A stretch of 64,000 nucleotides of DNA from Mytilus edulis (GCF_963676685.1 NC_092346.1:73733821-73797820), one strand, 5' to 3'; numbered from the stretch's first letter, positions 24,501 to 38,375 are shown. Translations and numbers: made by a program. Notes: generated from the sequence alone by a model not told the origin.

Positions 24501-27500
24501 ACACGTTATATATATAGGCTACGCTTAACATAACGACCAAGCTGAATTACTAAAATGAGGACATCATCTATATAGCATCATGTCATTCTACATGAGAAGC
24601 TCTTGTACAGAGGAATAAATCACTAAACAGAGAAATAAAATTAGATGTATACATTGACATTTCCTGCATGAGATTTTTTGCCTTCTTCGGCTAATCTAGC
24701 TGAAGACATATATTATGTTTATGTTTGACAATTTTCCACGGATATTTCCTGTAATCACAATGTGGTCCTTTTCACCCTGTCTATATGACATCGTCAAATG
24801 CATGCGTCTTATCTTCACATTTTTACATGTCTTCTGCCACTTTAGAGAAACAGGGTTTATTTTAGTGTTCTCTTTAACCAAAATAATTGGTTTTTCGTCT
24901 GGAATCTATTTTGTCGGCAGCAATTTTAAATATCTATCCTTTCTGGTTTTGTTATCACTGTATTGTGTGTCCTTCTTGGGCGACTGGTTTTCCATTGCCC
25001 GTTTGGTGTCTGTTCGTCTGTAGCCGCAAGTATTTTCCATCGCTGATTCCCAAAACATTGAAAGGCTTTGTATTCTCTACAAAAATTTACAGAGTTTATT
25101 TCTTTGTTTTCTTTGTTTTGTTTTGTTGAGAGAATTACGCTTAATCGAATTAATAAGATTGTCTATGTGTACGTATTTATTGGATATTGTATAGCATGAG
25201 AAAATATACAAAATGTGTGTCTTTATTTTACGGAATAAAGCGTTGCTGTACTTTGCCCATTTCTTCTTCTTTTGTCCTCTTTTAAATCCGTGATATATCA
25301 TTGCTCATTTAGTGTCAAATAGTCTACCCATACGAGGTAGGTAGCTGTGTGGTCAACTGAAGAAGTCAAGCGTGTTGCAGCACTATTTGAAATTTCGCTA
25401 TATATCTCATACAATATTTTTTTTATAAAAAAAATCTTTTTTAAGTCATTTCTTGGCAGCCATAAATAATTTTTATGTTTTGTATTAATTTTCATTAGAT
25501 CTCCGATGAGAAAATGAAAAGAAAATTGGTTCTGTTCTATTCCCAGTTTTCGGCAAAAAAAAAAATGTTTATAGTATAACACTACTAAAATCCGTGGTCA
25601 ATGGAAAAATTTGAAAATATTAAGTTATAAAAGTAAAGGCCTAAAATGTTAAAGAAAAGGTTTTTTTATCAAATGGTTCATATTATCAGAGGCATATACA
25701 ATTATATGCCCCCATTAGAAAACATCGCGGAAAATACTTCAGGATCGCTATTTTCAAGTAAATGGCAAATGTTTACGAAAAAGTAAAAAAAAAAAGAAGA
25801 TAATAATTCATTATTAAGGGTCTTGTAAACCGCCAGTAGTCCCAATCGGTTTGTCAAAAATCTGTAAAATTGTAAAACGAGATCTTATCAAATATAGGGG
25901 ATCTAAAATGTGACAAGATGGATTATAGAGATTTGTAAAGGAATTAAGAAGTAAATTATATATATTATGAGATTAAAACTGATAATATTTCTTTATTGTA
26001 CTATCTCTTTATGCTTGTTTATTATGGATAATATTATACACACAGGTATCATGGCGATTATAAAAATTTCACTTTGTTTATTGAAGAGACATACATAGTA
26101 CCAGAGACTGATAGTACTATATATATGTCCCTGTTTATTGGTATATACAATATTTGACGGAATACTTAATTCTAATAAACAAGACCATATTTTATGCCAA
26201 TTGTTCATGACTTACATGAATTATTTTTAATTATTTTTTTCGTTAAAAATAACCACTTTGGAAGTTAAATTTATATATTCTTAAAAACAGTATTGAACAA
26301 AATAAATAAAATGAATAATATGTTCCTGTAAAAAGTCACTATAAAATATATTTCCAAATCAACACTTGAAAATTTTTCACTTAACATCAAATTAGAGAAA
26401 ATCCTTATTTTTTTAAAAATACTATTATTTAAAATAACTCAAACATTAAAATTCACAAATGATATCAAAACTATATAGAAGATTTAAGCCTCATATATAA
26501 ACAATTATGATCGATATGATTTTAAAGTTTATTTATAAAATATTCCAATTTCCATATATTATAACAGAGACATAATTATAATACTAGAGCCTGGTCGGTG
26601 TTAATGTAATGTTTCATGGCATATATATGTAAGTTTAGAATTGTAATGTGTATATATCTCTCTGGGTCTATCTTTCTTTATCATACCCTTTCCGATCGTG
26701 TGTTCCGACTTAATTAATTCATAATAAACACATATTTTCACATGTTCTTAATGCAATTATGTGATAAATTTCAATTTAGCCAACGGATCAATTCACTTCA
26801 TTTATTTAACTTGTTAAAAATCATGTTTTCACATCATTATGGGTATATAAATATGGAAGGAAATATAAAATTTGAAATACATATTTACCCTATGGGCAAA
26901 ATTGGTTGTAAAAGGTGGGATTAAAATACAATAGGGATATGAAAACTTTATTCTGTTAATGAGTTAACTGGTCTTAAAAGGCCATTGATGTATTGTTGTG
27001 AGGATTAATTATTACAAAAGATTCAATTGCTTGTATTGATAATTACAAGTGAAAACAACCCGTTAAAGTATTAGTAAACCTATATGCAATTAAAACAGAA
27101 CTGTCAATTCAACAATATATAAAATGGTCAATGGTAGTTTTGGTCAATCATAACTTAACTGACCAATGAGTTGATAGCTCACTATCAGCAAAGTTTATAA
27201 TCAACTAGGAATAGCACTGATAAAAACCAATCCTTCAAATCAGCGTCGGTCCATATTTTGGGACCATTAAAAAATCAAATTTGGGAATAATTTTCATTTC
27301 AACACCTATCATAACGCGTGTCAGTATTTATCAACAGAGTCATAAAGTCATAATTTGTTTATGTTATTTACTGTTTTCTACCATCATTCAAGAAAGGGAC
27401 GGGAATCGTTTAAGTGCGAAGTGCGGAATAATAGAGAAAAACAGTAGGAAAATTATCTGTTTATTTTCACCGTTGGAGAGAACTATATTTCACCAAGAGC

Positions 27501-27587
27501 TACAGAAACGTGTAACAAACAAAACTATTATTCCTACAAGTGGACCTTCAAGATACTCCTCAGACGTAGATGTTGTCATAAGCTGAC
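24501..27587. other. Upstream region of the homeobox gene
   Basis: About 3 kb of very AT-rich DNA without a supportable gene. It should contain the homeobox gene promoter and 5' UTR, but no TATA box or initiator can be assigned with confidence. A small inverted repeat GGTCC...GGACC lies near 27248-27265. Confidence 0.35.
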
Positions 27588-30500
27588 ATGATGTTGGAGG
27601 TTGAGAATTTCAGGAGAATGGTGCATCCTTCTGGTAAATTACTTATCATTTTATTTCTTTTTACTTATTAAACACAAAAACATAAGTTACTTATTATATA
27701 AATACATTTTTATTTTATTTTTGCACAAGTTTACTTATTTAATTGCTTATTCGTTATTTCATTAATTCATATGTTAGTTCTAGTTAATTCATATCAATTA
27801 TAAAGTTGCAAACAAATAATTATTTCAGTAAAAGTAATTTGTATTTGTTCAGAATAGTTATAGACGCAATTATCAAAAATATGGATTTTTTGTTTTTTAT
27901 TATTACTTTAAGTGAAAGTTTATACTTTTGTTTTATTATTGCATGAATAATATTATCAATAATATTAATCTAAATACTCTGCAAATATGTTTCCCAAAGA
28001 GAGACAATTGAATTGTCAATTAAATTAATTATAATCGAGAAATTAATTGTATTTTGCACTTAAACACACAATACAGTTTTAATAAATCTTAATAATACTC
28101 TTAAAGCACTTTATTATATTAATGAGTAGTCTGGAGATATTGGTGATACAATGTAGTCAAGATTCTGACTAAAATATTTCGCAAAAATTAACATATTTTT
28201 GTTTTCGAAATTGTTATATTTTTGCTCGGAGACGAGAGATTGTCATTTGTATGCCTCCTTTCAAACAGATAAGTCAAGACGACACAGATAATTTGAATAA
28301 ATTTGATCAATGGGTGAGGAAACAAATGGTGACAAGATTTCTCACTTTTTAGTCAATGGACACCCTCACTGTCTCACTATAAATGGACGATCGGATATAA
28401 AACAAATACAATTTGAATGTTGATAATTTAACAGCGGCATTTTCTAAAACTTAAAAATTTGTGACTTGTAAATTTCGTAAGGAGTCAAAAGTAAATAACG
28501 CAATGAGATACAATTATTATTAAATATAAATGTATAAATCTAATTGCTTAATAATTTTTCTACAGAAGAGTTTCGAGAATAATTCTAATAAATTAGACTA
28601 GACAAATTATCTAACTTCTAAAAATTCATGAATATTTAACGACCTCTCATTTTTTTATACTTAAAAAAATGTGACATGACAAATAATAGATAAACAAAAT
28701 TTAATGATTTTTATAAAAAATAGATGAGTGGCGTAAAATTACTACTACAATGTAAAATGCCAGACATATTAACAGTCGTTTTTTTTTTAAATTTTAGGCT
28801 TGTTTCATGGAAGTTCCGACTTTAACCAAGACCATAGCGGTGGAATGCTCTATTACCCTACAGCCACAAGACCAGACAAAGCCAACCCATTCATAGACTG
28901 GGGGAAGAGAACTGTATCACCACCAGCAATGTCAGTGGAGTCGAAATCTGATGGCGAGGACGAAGACGAAGGTACGAGTCTATTTTACTATATAACTTGC
29001 CGTTTTTTATTTTCATTCCAGTTATTTATTTATCTGAATTAGTAGGTTGTATATTTATTTATTGTAACGCCTTTTATTTTTGTTAAATAATTTATTTATT
29101 TATATTGAAATGAAATTTAAAAGGAACACTTTTTTTTCAATCTATATAATTTTCAAGAAATTGTTTATTAAATATATAATTTCTTCATAATTTATTACCA
29201 CCAACTTGTCTGAATAATTTAGGAACAAGACAAAAGGACTGGCCTAGAGCGGAAATTCCAACCATATTTGTCACTATCTAATGCGGACCCTTTCATTATT
29301 TTTTGTAAGACAACTTGAGATGACAATTCTTTAATCTTTATTGCTGTTCGTTAATCTATTTGCATTATAGAGCAAACGTTGCTCAGAAACAAAATAACCA
29401 AACGATAATTTCCCCCCTAATACAACAAATCTGTAAACGTGTTGACATAAGAACCATTATCATCGCTCTCAGTGGCGACTACTGGACACAAATAGATTAA
29501 ATAGGACATGCATTGTTGTCTGTGGCCAATGTTAACACCAGTAAATCTCCTTAAAAACTTTATAATAAAATAGTATAATTTTCCCATGAAAAAAGATAGG
29601 ATTGAAAAGAAATGAAATCCGGAAATGAACACGTAATAAAATTATAATAAAAAAAAAATTTCAATTCACCGGTTTAAAAGAAATAGACAATTTAATGAGT
29701 TTAAACAAGAATAATTCTCTTTCGAAATAAAACAAATAATATTATAAGGAAAAATACACTAGCATTTAGTTTTCTTAAATTCATATATATTTCCTATATT
29801 TTGCTGAAATCTTTAATAATTGACAAACTTATTTTTAAATCAAAATAAGATTTGAAGAAAAGTTAGTATCATTCATGATTCCCTTACTTTCCCGCCAAAA
29901 GAAAAAAAAACGTTTAAGATTTCAGGCGTTTTGTGTGTATAAGCAAGGAATTGTATATTTAAATATACAATTCCTTGGTATAATTGATATAATATATATT
30001 TGTCTTTTTCTTTTGTAGAATACCGACCATTTACGCCTCCACCACCAAGAGAGAGACTGAGTTACACCAGATATCAGTTAGAATTACTGAATGGTATCTA
30101 CGCAAAAGTTCGCTACCCTAACAGTTCACAGAAACAGCTGATAGCAAAACGTGTGGGCATCACAAGAGAACAAGTGAAGGTAGGTTATACTGTTTATGAC
30201 TATATTATAGTGTAACACACTTGTATCATGTATGCAAATTTAGCTCATTTTGAATTGATGATATTTAAAAAGGAGCTAAAAATAAAAACATACTTGAAAC
30301 CTTGGACCATGCACTGATACTACTTCCAAAGTATCTAAAATGAAGCACATAAAATGAAGAAAATAATCAGAATCGCTAGGTAGCCAGCTATGTTTAGTTT
30401 AAGCCACCTTCTCTCCGAGATATGCGAAAGATATCATGGGCATAATAAATCTTATAAGTAAAAAAAAAAAAAAATGACAATGCCATGACGAAAAAGCAAA

Positions 30501-31748
30501 AAAAAAAAACAACCCCGACATAAGATAAAGCTTACTATAAATCTATACGGAAAATCATTTGAAGTTATTTTTACATTTTAACAGCAGATAATATATGAAA
30601 ACATGATTCACTTTACAAGACGAAGAATTTCTAGACTGTTCAGATTGTTTTCTTTAATAGACAAACTTAGACTTATCCACTAGGATACAAAGGGTAGATA
30701 GTAATTACGAAACAACCAACCCTGTAAGTTTAACAGAAAGTTAACCCCTTGAGCATTCTCTTCTTATGAAACAAATCATTTAATTTTTGGGAACTTATTT
30801 CAGATTTGGTTTCAAAATCGTAGACGAAAGGATGTTGTTGGCAAAGACAAAAAGTCGGACGATGAAGATAAAAATAAAAATAAAAGTGAAGATGAAAGTA
30901 GTGATATAAGTAAAAGTTTAAGTGACTGTGAAAGTATTTCTGAGGATGACCCATCATCAAAAGAAGGAAACATGGTTCCAACAGTTGTGATGAAAGGTAT
31001 TATCGGTGAATTAAAACGTTACGAAAAAGAAGCACCGAAAGGAAAAAAGAAGAAAAAATCAAAATCTATGAAACAGAAACAGATAAAGAAAAATATATCC
31101 AGTGCTCTTTTACATAGTTCATACGATATGATCTCTCCTCCGAATCAAGTTATTCCTAACGGTGTTGTGAACAGAACCACGAATAAACTTAACCATTCAT
31201 TAAGATCATCAGCATTCGAATCTCCCAAAGAATCACAGGCATTAAAGTATCCAACATCAGTTTCAACATTCTTGGAACATTATAGTTTACATGGAAATCC
31301 GAACCAACCACCATTTCCAATGTCAGGTCATTCTGGCCTAGGACCAGTTCATTCTGGATGTGACTTACCAGTGTTATCTGACTTACTCTCGTTCAAGACG
31401 GGACTTGAATCTCGAACAGATGATACTCTTATTAACTCAAATACTTCGCCACGGTCGGGACAGCCAAACAGACAAATCACTTGTGACAATCAAGGATCTC
31501 TAACTATGCCATATGGCTTGAATCGTTTCTATCCATTGCCATTCATCGCCGAACAGCCTTTACTTCTTTCAACTCTCAGACATTCAGAATCATTTAGACA
31601 CCACATGTTACCGCAATCGGGATACCCAGAAGAACAAAGTGTGTTCCAAGCTTTGCCAATATCAGCTTTAAATAACCCATATTATGCCCCTACCTCCTCA
31701 GTGGCATGGTCTAATCAGATGCAACCCTCTAACTTTACTCAGTTATAA
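27588..31748 (+). CDS. Divergent homeobox transcription factor (PRD-like)
   Basis: A nuclear DNA-binding regulator, complete in four exons: 27588-27633, 28798-28971, 30019-30179 and 30804-31748. All have AG/GT borders and continuous phase, giving 441 residues. The start ATG has an in-frame TAA nine bases upstream; a second ATG follows directly. The homeodomain spans residues 82-141. It has R5, L16, W48, F49, Q50, N51, R53 and K55 (WFQNRRRK), but tyrosine at positions 8 and 20 where phenylalanine is usual. An intron falls exactly between homeodomain residues 46 and 47, a position common in PRD-class genes. Acidic runs flank the homeodomain (DGEDEDEE before it, SDDEDKNKNKSEDESSD after it). A Lys-rich NLS-like run (GKKKKKSKSMKQKQIKK) lies in exon 4, and the C-terminus is Ser/Pro-rich. 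I do not recognise the exact family. Rapidly evolving lophotrochozoan-specific homeobox families are known, and this may be one. Confidence 0.88.
29944..29977. repeat. 34-bp perfect palindrome in homeobox intron 2
   Basis: The left half CAAGGAATTGTATATTT (29944-29960) is followed at once by its exact reverse complement (29961-29977), with no spacer. It ends 41 bp before the start of the homeobox exon 3. Confidence 0.9.
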
Positions 31749-32346
31749 CAGTTAGTAAAAATTAAATTATAATTTATAGATAACATACATTATTATTTTG
31801 TAAAATAGTATTTTGTACATGTCGTTACTTATTGTTGAAGATTATAAATATTAACATATTGAACTTGTGTTCGTCTCACTTTCATTAACCTTATTTTTAT
31901 GAATAGTACTCAGTCTATGATCATATTAGCGGTCAAATATGTGTATGATAAGTTAACCCGCGCTCCTATACCTTCCCAGCCCCCAATATAAAAAATAAAC
32001 CAACGTACACAAAAGAAAACACACACAAGGACATACTTTAAAGCATCCTAGTATAAAAAAAAAGCCTCATGATCCACTTTTGTGAATAAGATTTGTAACC
32101 AATCTGATTGAAATGCAGACCCGTGTCAAAGCTTTGCCTACAAGGATCTGACTAGCCTGGCATCCTCCCCAATAACATACTTCCTTGATATCAGTCGAAT
32201 AGGGAACCAGAAGCCCAGTCTATGACCTGACAACACTCTGTATTACCTTCTGATTTTTAATTATTATACCAGCCAATGAAATTTCAGCCTACAAATTTAT
32301 GAAAGTGTATTAATCCGAAAAAGCCAAAAGATCATGAAAGAAAGTA
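31749..32346 (+). other. Homeobox gene 3' UTR and flank
   Basis: AT-rich sequence after the stop. An AATAAA-containing stretch occurs near 31990 and may serve as a poly(A) signal. No other gene is seen. Confidence 0.3.
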
Positions 32347-32575
32347 GTTGTAAAAAAGAAGATGTAGAATGATTGCCAATGGGACAATTCTTCACAAGAA
32401 ATCAAATGACACAGAAATTAACAACTAAAGGTCACCGTACGGCCTTCAACTATGAACAAAGCCCAGACCGCATAGTCGACCATACAATCCCCGAAATGAC
32501 AACGTAAAACAATTCAAACGAGAAAACTAACGGCCTTACTTATGTACAAAACATATGAACGAAAAACAAATATGT
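32347..32575 (+). repeat. Family C repeat, forward, 5' part
   Basis: It has 'agaagatgtagaatgattgc', 'ggtcaccgtacggccttcaa' and 'caattcaaacgagaaaacta', in the order seen at 21311. It is truncated before the middle of the family. Confidence 0.7.
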
Positions 32576-33114
32576 ACAAGTTCGAGCTTTCTAAAAAGCT
32601 AGGGACTGCTTCGTTCTATTCTGATTTAAGGTAACATGTGTACATGTGGTTGTTAATTTATATTGGTCAATGTGGTATTTTTAGATATTGATTGAAACAA
32701 AACGGATATCTTAGACTTGTTACATCAATTCTTGTATTTATAAAGATTATTTTTTTGAAATTTTAAACTGGCTGTTCAGTAACGATGGAAGGTTACTTAT
32801 GACTGAGGAATAATATCACATATGATTTAATTGTGTTCACTCTACTAATAGACACTACTGTGGAGGTGTGCTTAGATTGGCAGAATTTATAAAATATTTG
32901 TAAACATTGTATAGGAACATTGTTTAGCAAAAATAATTGTGCATATTGCAGATTAACAAGGCAAATAAACTCGTATAAACAATTGATATTTCAATATTGA
33001 ATTTCTGTTTGCAATATATGCATAATAAAACGAACATGAATTAATGACAGTTGATCGGAACTGAAATACACATTTTCCGGCATTAAATGTGTTATCCTGA
33101 GACGAGAAAAGTCT

Positions 33115-33480
33115 GTAAAAGAGGGACGAAAGATACCAGTCAAACTCATAGATTAAAAATAAACTGACAACGCCATGGCTAAAAATAAAAAGACGAGCAG
33201 ACAAATAATAGTACAGAAGACACAACATTGAAAACTAAAGACTAAGCAACACGAACCCCACCAAAAACTGGGGGTGATCTCAGGTGCTCCGGAAGGGTAA
33301 GCAGATCTTGCTCCACACGTGGTATCCGTCGTGTTGCTTATGTTCAAGTTATTACAAATCCGGTAAAAAATCTAATTCGGTAGGTTAAATTCGTGAAAAG
33401 AGAGGGTATTGTAGTTCGACATAAGGAACATATCTGATATCATCTGTGGAACGGTTATTCCGTAACGATCAACCAACTTG
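33115..33480 (+). repeat. Family H repeat
   Basis: It contains 'aacgccatggctaaaaataa', 'gcaacacgaaccccaccaaa', 'ctcaggtgctccggaagggt' and 'atccgtcgtgttgcttatgt'. This is a mussel-type interspersed repeat with relatives at 24216 and, reversed, at 58395. Confidence 0.65.
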
Positions 33481-33679
33481 TGATGGCGTCCGTAAAATTA
33501 ACGAAGGGATTATTCTTTATCTGTAATTTTTTATCTCATTTAAGCCAATAGCTGTTGCTGTATATCAGTCGCATCATAAAGCAACCAATCAGAATCTATA
33601 TTTCATATTGAAATATTTCAATATGGCGTGTATGCCGACTGAAACTAATATCTCCGCACCGTGATGCGAAGCAAACAAA

Positions 33680-34480
33680 GCAACAAACGACAACCACTGA
33701 ATCAAAGGCCCCTGATTTGGGATAGGCACATACATATAGAATGTGGCGGGGTTAAAATTGTTAGCCAACATACGAAAACCACTGAATTGCAGGCCGCCCG
33801 ACTTAGGACAGGCACATATATACAAACATTCAGAATGTGACGGGGTTAAACTTGTTAGCGGATCCCAACCCTCCCCTAACCTGGGACAGTGATGTGACAA
33901 TACAATACAAGAACGAACTATGTTATACTTATGTTCTTATGTCGTACTGTTACACCACTGTCCCATGTTAGGGGGAGGATTTGGATCCCGCTAACATGTT
34001 TAACCCTTTCTTATTCTGTGTGAATGTGTCTGTTCCAAGTCAGGAGCCTGTAATTCAGTGATTGTCGTGTGTTATTTATTTGTTTTTGAAATTCGTTCAT
34101 TTTTTGTACATAAATTAGGCCGTTAATTTTCTTGTTTAAATGGTTTTATAATGTCATTTCAGAGCCTTTTATAGCTATGTAGTATGGGCTTTGTTCATTG
34201 TTGAAGGCCATACGGTGACCTATAGTTGTTAATTTCTATGTAATTTGATCTCTTGTGGAGATTTGTCTCATTGGTAATCATACCACATCTTCTTTTTTAT
34301 ATATACAAATCAGTTGAAAAAGGCTTAACTCATCAAATTAATACAAATAGAAATACATCTAACAGAAACACAGAGTGGACGTGGCCGGGTAATTGTACAT
34401 CATAACAACAAAAAAACACGAAGTACAGATCTGAGAGCACTTGCAGTTATTGACAGCTAGTAAAAGGCAAACACGATGAA
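33680..34480 (+). repeat. Family C repeat, forward, split by a reverse copy of the same family
   Basis: The forward order runs to 'caagaacgaacta' (33920), stops, and resumes at about 34306 ('atcagttgaaaaaggcttaa') to 'gatctgagagcacttgcagt'. The interval 33921-34305 is a reverse-orientation family C copy ('gtcgtactgttacaccactg' to 'ggtaatcataccacatcttc'). The resumption point matches the break, which indicates nested insertion. A partial duplication of the 5' portion precedes it. Confidence 0.65.
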
Positions 34481-34499
34481 TACGTGTGCTGGTGGTTTG

Positions 34500-37400
34500 T
34501 TCTACAGGATTGTGTAAGCGTCTAGTGTGGTTAGAGCTATAGGCTCTCTATCACCGCTGGCTAGCCTACATTGCAGGTGAAAAGAAAGCCGAGTGTGTAA
34601 GTCTTTCTACCAGTACATAGCCTCTACACTATTTAAGACATCTACAATGCCTCCTCGCGACAGCACATGGTAAATAGGATGTAGCATTCTAGGAATTGTT
34701 GTAGAGGGTATCGGAGCATAAAGGTCCCCAGAGATGCAGTATATAGGCCCATCGGCGCATGGACACGCCCTTGTACTCATCAACCTTGTCCCAACTATGG
34801 GTAAATAGTACCACTGCCTTGTGGTTTGATCTTGGAAGATCAAAGGCCTCGGAGCAGACAGAACGAAAACCTGGGAAGATGGAACTCATCAGCCATGGCA
34901 GGCAATCGTCAATGGGAAAGAAAACCCAGACAGCAAAACTCCATCCTGCAGGTAGTAGGTTTCTCGCATGGCTAATCACCAGGCAGAGTAAAAATAAGCT
35001 GATTACAGCTAGGGACAAGAAGTGTTGACTCTTAACGCCAAAAAATGTTCTCAGCATAGGGGCATGGAATGTGGACCATGTATGAGACGGGAAAACAGCA
35101 CAAGTTGTCAATGAGATGAGAAGGTATAACATCAGTATACTAGGTGTCAGTGAATGTAGATGGTTAAACAACGGATCGATCACAACTGACACAAGTGAGA
35201 CCATACTGTACTCAGGACGAACAGACAACAAACACTTTGAGGGAGTTGCTTTAGTACTAAGCAAGGAAGCAAAAAGATCTCTTCTAGAATGGCAACCAGT
35301 GGATGAAACGCTTATTTTGGCAAGGTTTTACTCAAAACTGTCCGTGATTCAATGCTATGCACCTACCAACGAAGCTAGTATTAAGTACAAGAATAAATTT
35401 TACGACAAATTACAATCCCTTGTATAAGCACATGATTTATGTCTTGTAATTGGTGATCTAAATGCGAAGATTGGGGCAGATAACTCATGTAAGGAAAGAA
35501 TAATGGGCAGACATGGATGTGGAGAATGCAATGAAAATGGTGGATTATTAGTAGATTTATGCGGCTTGAATGATCTAGTTATTGGCGGTTCCTTATTTCC
35601 ACACAAGGACATTCACAAGCTTACATTGAACTCACCAAATGGCAAGGACTAAAACCAGATAGAAATGGAAGATGGAGAAAGTCTCTGATGGATGTCTGTG
35701 TCAAAAGGGGAGCCGATTGTGGAAGTGACCACCACCATCTTCCACTTGGGAAAATTAAACTTAAACTGAGAAAGGTAGTCAGACCACAGCATAACAGAAA
35801 AAACATCAACCGCCTTAAAGACAACCTGATAACACAAAAATTTAACATCAGCACAAGAAACCAACATCAAACACTACAAAATATCAGGGAAAACAATGAC
35901 AACATTGGTCCTGATCTAAATGAACATTGGAACAAAGTAAAAACTATGTTACTTGGAATTAGAGACAAAACAAGGAAAAGGTGGATTTCAGATACAAAAA
36001 GTAAGTGCAATCATGCAAGATCAGAAAGGTTGAAAGAAAAGCTACAAAAAGAATACTCAGAACTTAATAAAGAAGTTAAGAAAAAAGGTAGAGAAGAAAA
36101 ATTACAATACATTGAAGGATTGGCAAATGAAGCAGAAGAGGCATGCAAACAGGGAAAACTAAGTACTGTATATAAGATCACTAAACAGCTCTATGTGGGA
36201 AAAGTAGCAACAATGGCACACCAGTTTTAAGCAAGAATGGAAAGGTACTAACATCAGAATCACAGAAATTTGAAAGATGGGCAGAGCAATTTCTGGAAGT
36301 TTTAAACAGAGAACCACCAGACAAACCAGCTCAATTCGATAACACCGAAGAGAAAAGTGAAATAGATATATCACTCAGAAGAAAAAAATGAACTTTGTAA
36401 AATTAAGAAAGCATTATGCAAGCTCAAAAATAGTAAATTAGCTTGAGTATACAACATCAGTGTAGAACTCCTTAAGGCAGATGTAGAAACAACAGCAGCA
36501 ATACTACAAACACTACTAGTATTTAGCAGAATATGGGAGGAAGAAGTTATACCTGTAGACTGGGAAGAAGGACTACTAGTTAAACTTGCCAAGAAAGGTG
36601 ACATGAAAAATTGCAACAACTGGAGAGTTATATCTCTGCTATCTGTACCTGCAAAAGTTTTCCTTAGAGTTATTGCCAAGCGAATAGTAGATGCTTTAGA
36701 TGACACCCTGCGGGAAGAACAAGCAGGTTTTCGAGCCAATAAAGGGTGCAGTGACCACATATTCACACTAGTTAGAAACATCATTGAGCAGTGCATAGAA
36801 TGGCAACACAACATCGTCATAAACTTTGTGGACTTTGAAAAGGCTTTTGATAGCTTGGACAGAGACAGCATGTGGGAAATAATAAAAACGTACGGCATAC
36901 CTGAGAAAATAATTAACATGATCAAATTAGTTTACAACAACTACAGATGCTGTGTCCTACACAACGGCACACAATCCACCTGGTTCAATGTACAATCTGG
37001 AGTTAGACAAGAATGAATCATATCTCCCCTTCTTTTCATCATTGTCATCGACTGGTGCATGAGAAGAACACTTGGCAATATAGTAACTGGAATAAGATAG
37101 TCGATGAACACAATCTTAGAAGATATAGATTTTGCAGACGACATATGCCTATTATCAACAACTAGAGCAAACATGCAGAACAAAACATCAAGACTACACG
37201 AGACTGCTCTATCTGTAGGTTTAAAGATAAATGCACAAAAGACAAAGATAATTAGCCTTAATGACAAAACTAGAAAACAACCATAAACCAATAACATTTA
37301 AAGGAGACAACATAGAAGAAGTGAAAATTTTACTTATCTAGGTACTAATATCTGCCAGGACAACGGCACTAGCAAAGATATAATGGCGAGGATCAACAAA

Positions 37401-37890
37401 GCCAGAACTTCTTTCTGCAGATTACGAACAATATGGAAAACAACATCAATATCCAGGTCCACAAAAATCAAAATCTATAATAGCAATGTAAAATCATGGA
37501 GGGTTATAAAATCTGACTTCAACAAACTGTCATCTTTCCACAATACATGTCTTCCGAAAATTTGCAAGATCTTCTGGACAAAAACCATCAGTAATAAAGA
37601 ACTATACACCCTAATTTTACAACGAGACATCAGAGCAGAAATTAAAGAAAGGCGATGGAAATGGATTGGCCATGTTCTACGAAAAGGAAAGCTCTTCGTT
37701 GGACACCAGCAGAGGGAAAAAGAACGAGAGGGAGACCGAAAGAAACATGGCGACGTATAATAGAGAGCGAACTAAGATCATGGGAATGACATGGGGAGAA
37801 GCCGAAAGAAAGGCACACGACAGGCGACAGTGGAGGGCGTTGTCAGTGGCCTCATGTGCAAGTACGCACGAAGAGGATTAAGTAAGTTAA
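34500..37890 (+). mobile_element. Decayed non-LTR retrotransposon (LINE), RTE-like
   Basis: A single long element with an apurinic-type endonuclease region (about 35043-35770) followed by a reverse transcriptase region (about 36600-37300). The endonuclease shows ISILGVSECRW, LVIGDLNAKIG and SDHHH. The reverse transcriptase shows NWRVISLLSVPAK, EEQAGFRANKGCSDH, VDFEKAFDSLDR and the catalytic FADD block (DIDFADDICLLS). A C-terminal RRWKWIGHVLRK motif lies near 37650-37685. In-frame stops at 35083-35085, 35425-35427 and 37014-37016, plus several frame changes, make it inactive. Domain order and motifs fit an RTE-like LINE; the clade call is inference. The borders are approximate. Confidence 0.85.
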
Positions 37891-38129
37891 GTAACAATGA
37901 ATACCAAAATAAATCATGCATCTAACACCACATTATCAATCAGTACACATCCAATGGATTTAGTGTAAAGACGTCATACACATTTCAAAATATTGTAAAT
38001 GCTACACATGTCATTTTTGTTATGTTCGGATACAGTTAGACAGTTCTATTTGCATACAATATCTTTACCAAAATAAAAAATAAAAGAATAAACAAATTAC
38101 TTTTACTTTGCCAGTAGTTTGTAACTCAG

Positions 38130-38375
38130 GGGTTAAATTTGTTTCTGTATATCATATTAGTTTTTCACACAAATCAAGCAATTAGTTTTTGCGTTTTACA
38201 TTTTGTTTTACGGTGCCTTTTATAACTTACTATACGGTATGGGTTTTGCTCATTGTTGAAGGTCGTATCGTTGGCGTACTGTAATCTATAGACATAGTTG
38301 TTATCTTCTATGTCATTTGGTTCCTGGTGGAGAGTTGACTCATTTCTATCATGTCTCATCTTCTTTCTTATTATC
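38130..38375 (-). repeat. Family C repeat, reverse, partial
   Basis: It contains 'ggtatgggttttgctcattg', 'ttgaaggtcgtatcgttggc' and a tail 'ggtggagagttgactcattt', reverse complement of the family's 5' part. A border block 'acacatccaatggattta' occurs at about 37950 and 39108 on either side. Confidence 0.6.

Noticed and set aside
24715..25129. Overlapping hydrophobic frames of 102 and 80 residues
   Set aside because: Phe/Leu-rich frames are expected by chance in T-rich DNA; no motif or conserved start is seen.
33589..33900. 103-residue minus-strand frame
   Set aside because: It is made of family C repeat sequence; similar frames recur in other copies.
34607..35264. Minus-strand frames of 78 and 191 residues
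   Set aside because: They are antisense to the LINE endonuclease region, whose plus-strand motifs explain the open frame.
36371..37297. Minus-strand frames of 184 and 118 residues
   Set aside because: Antisense shadows of the LINE reverse transcriptase.
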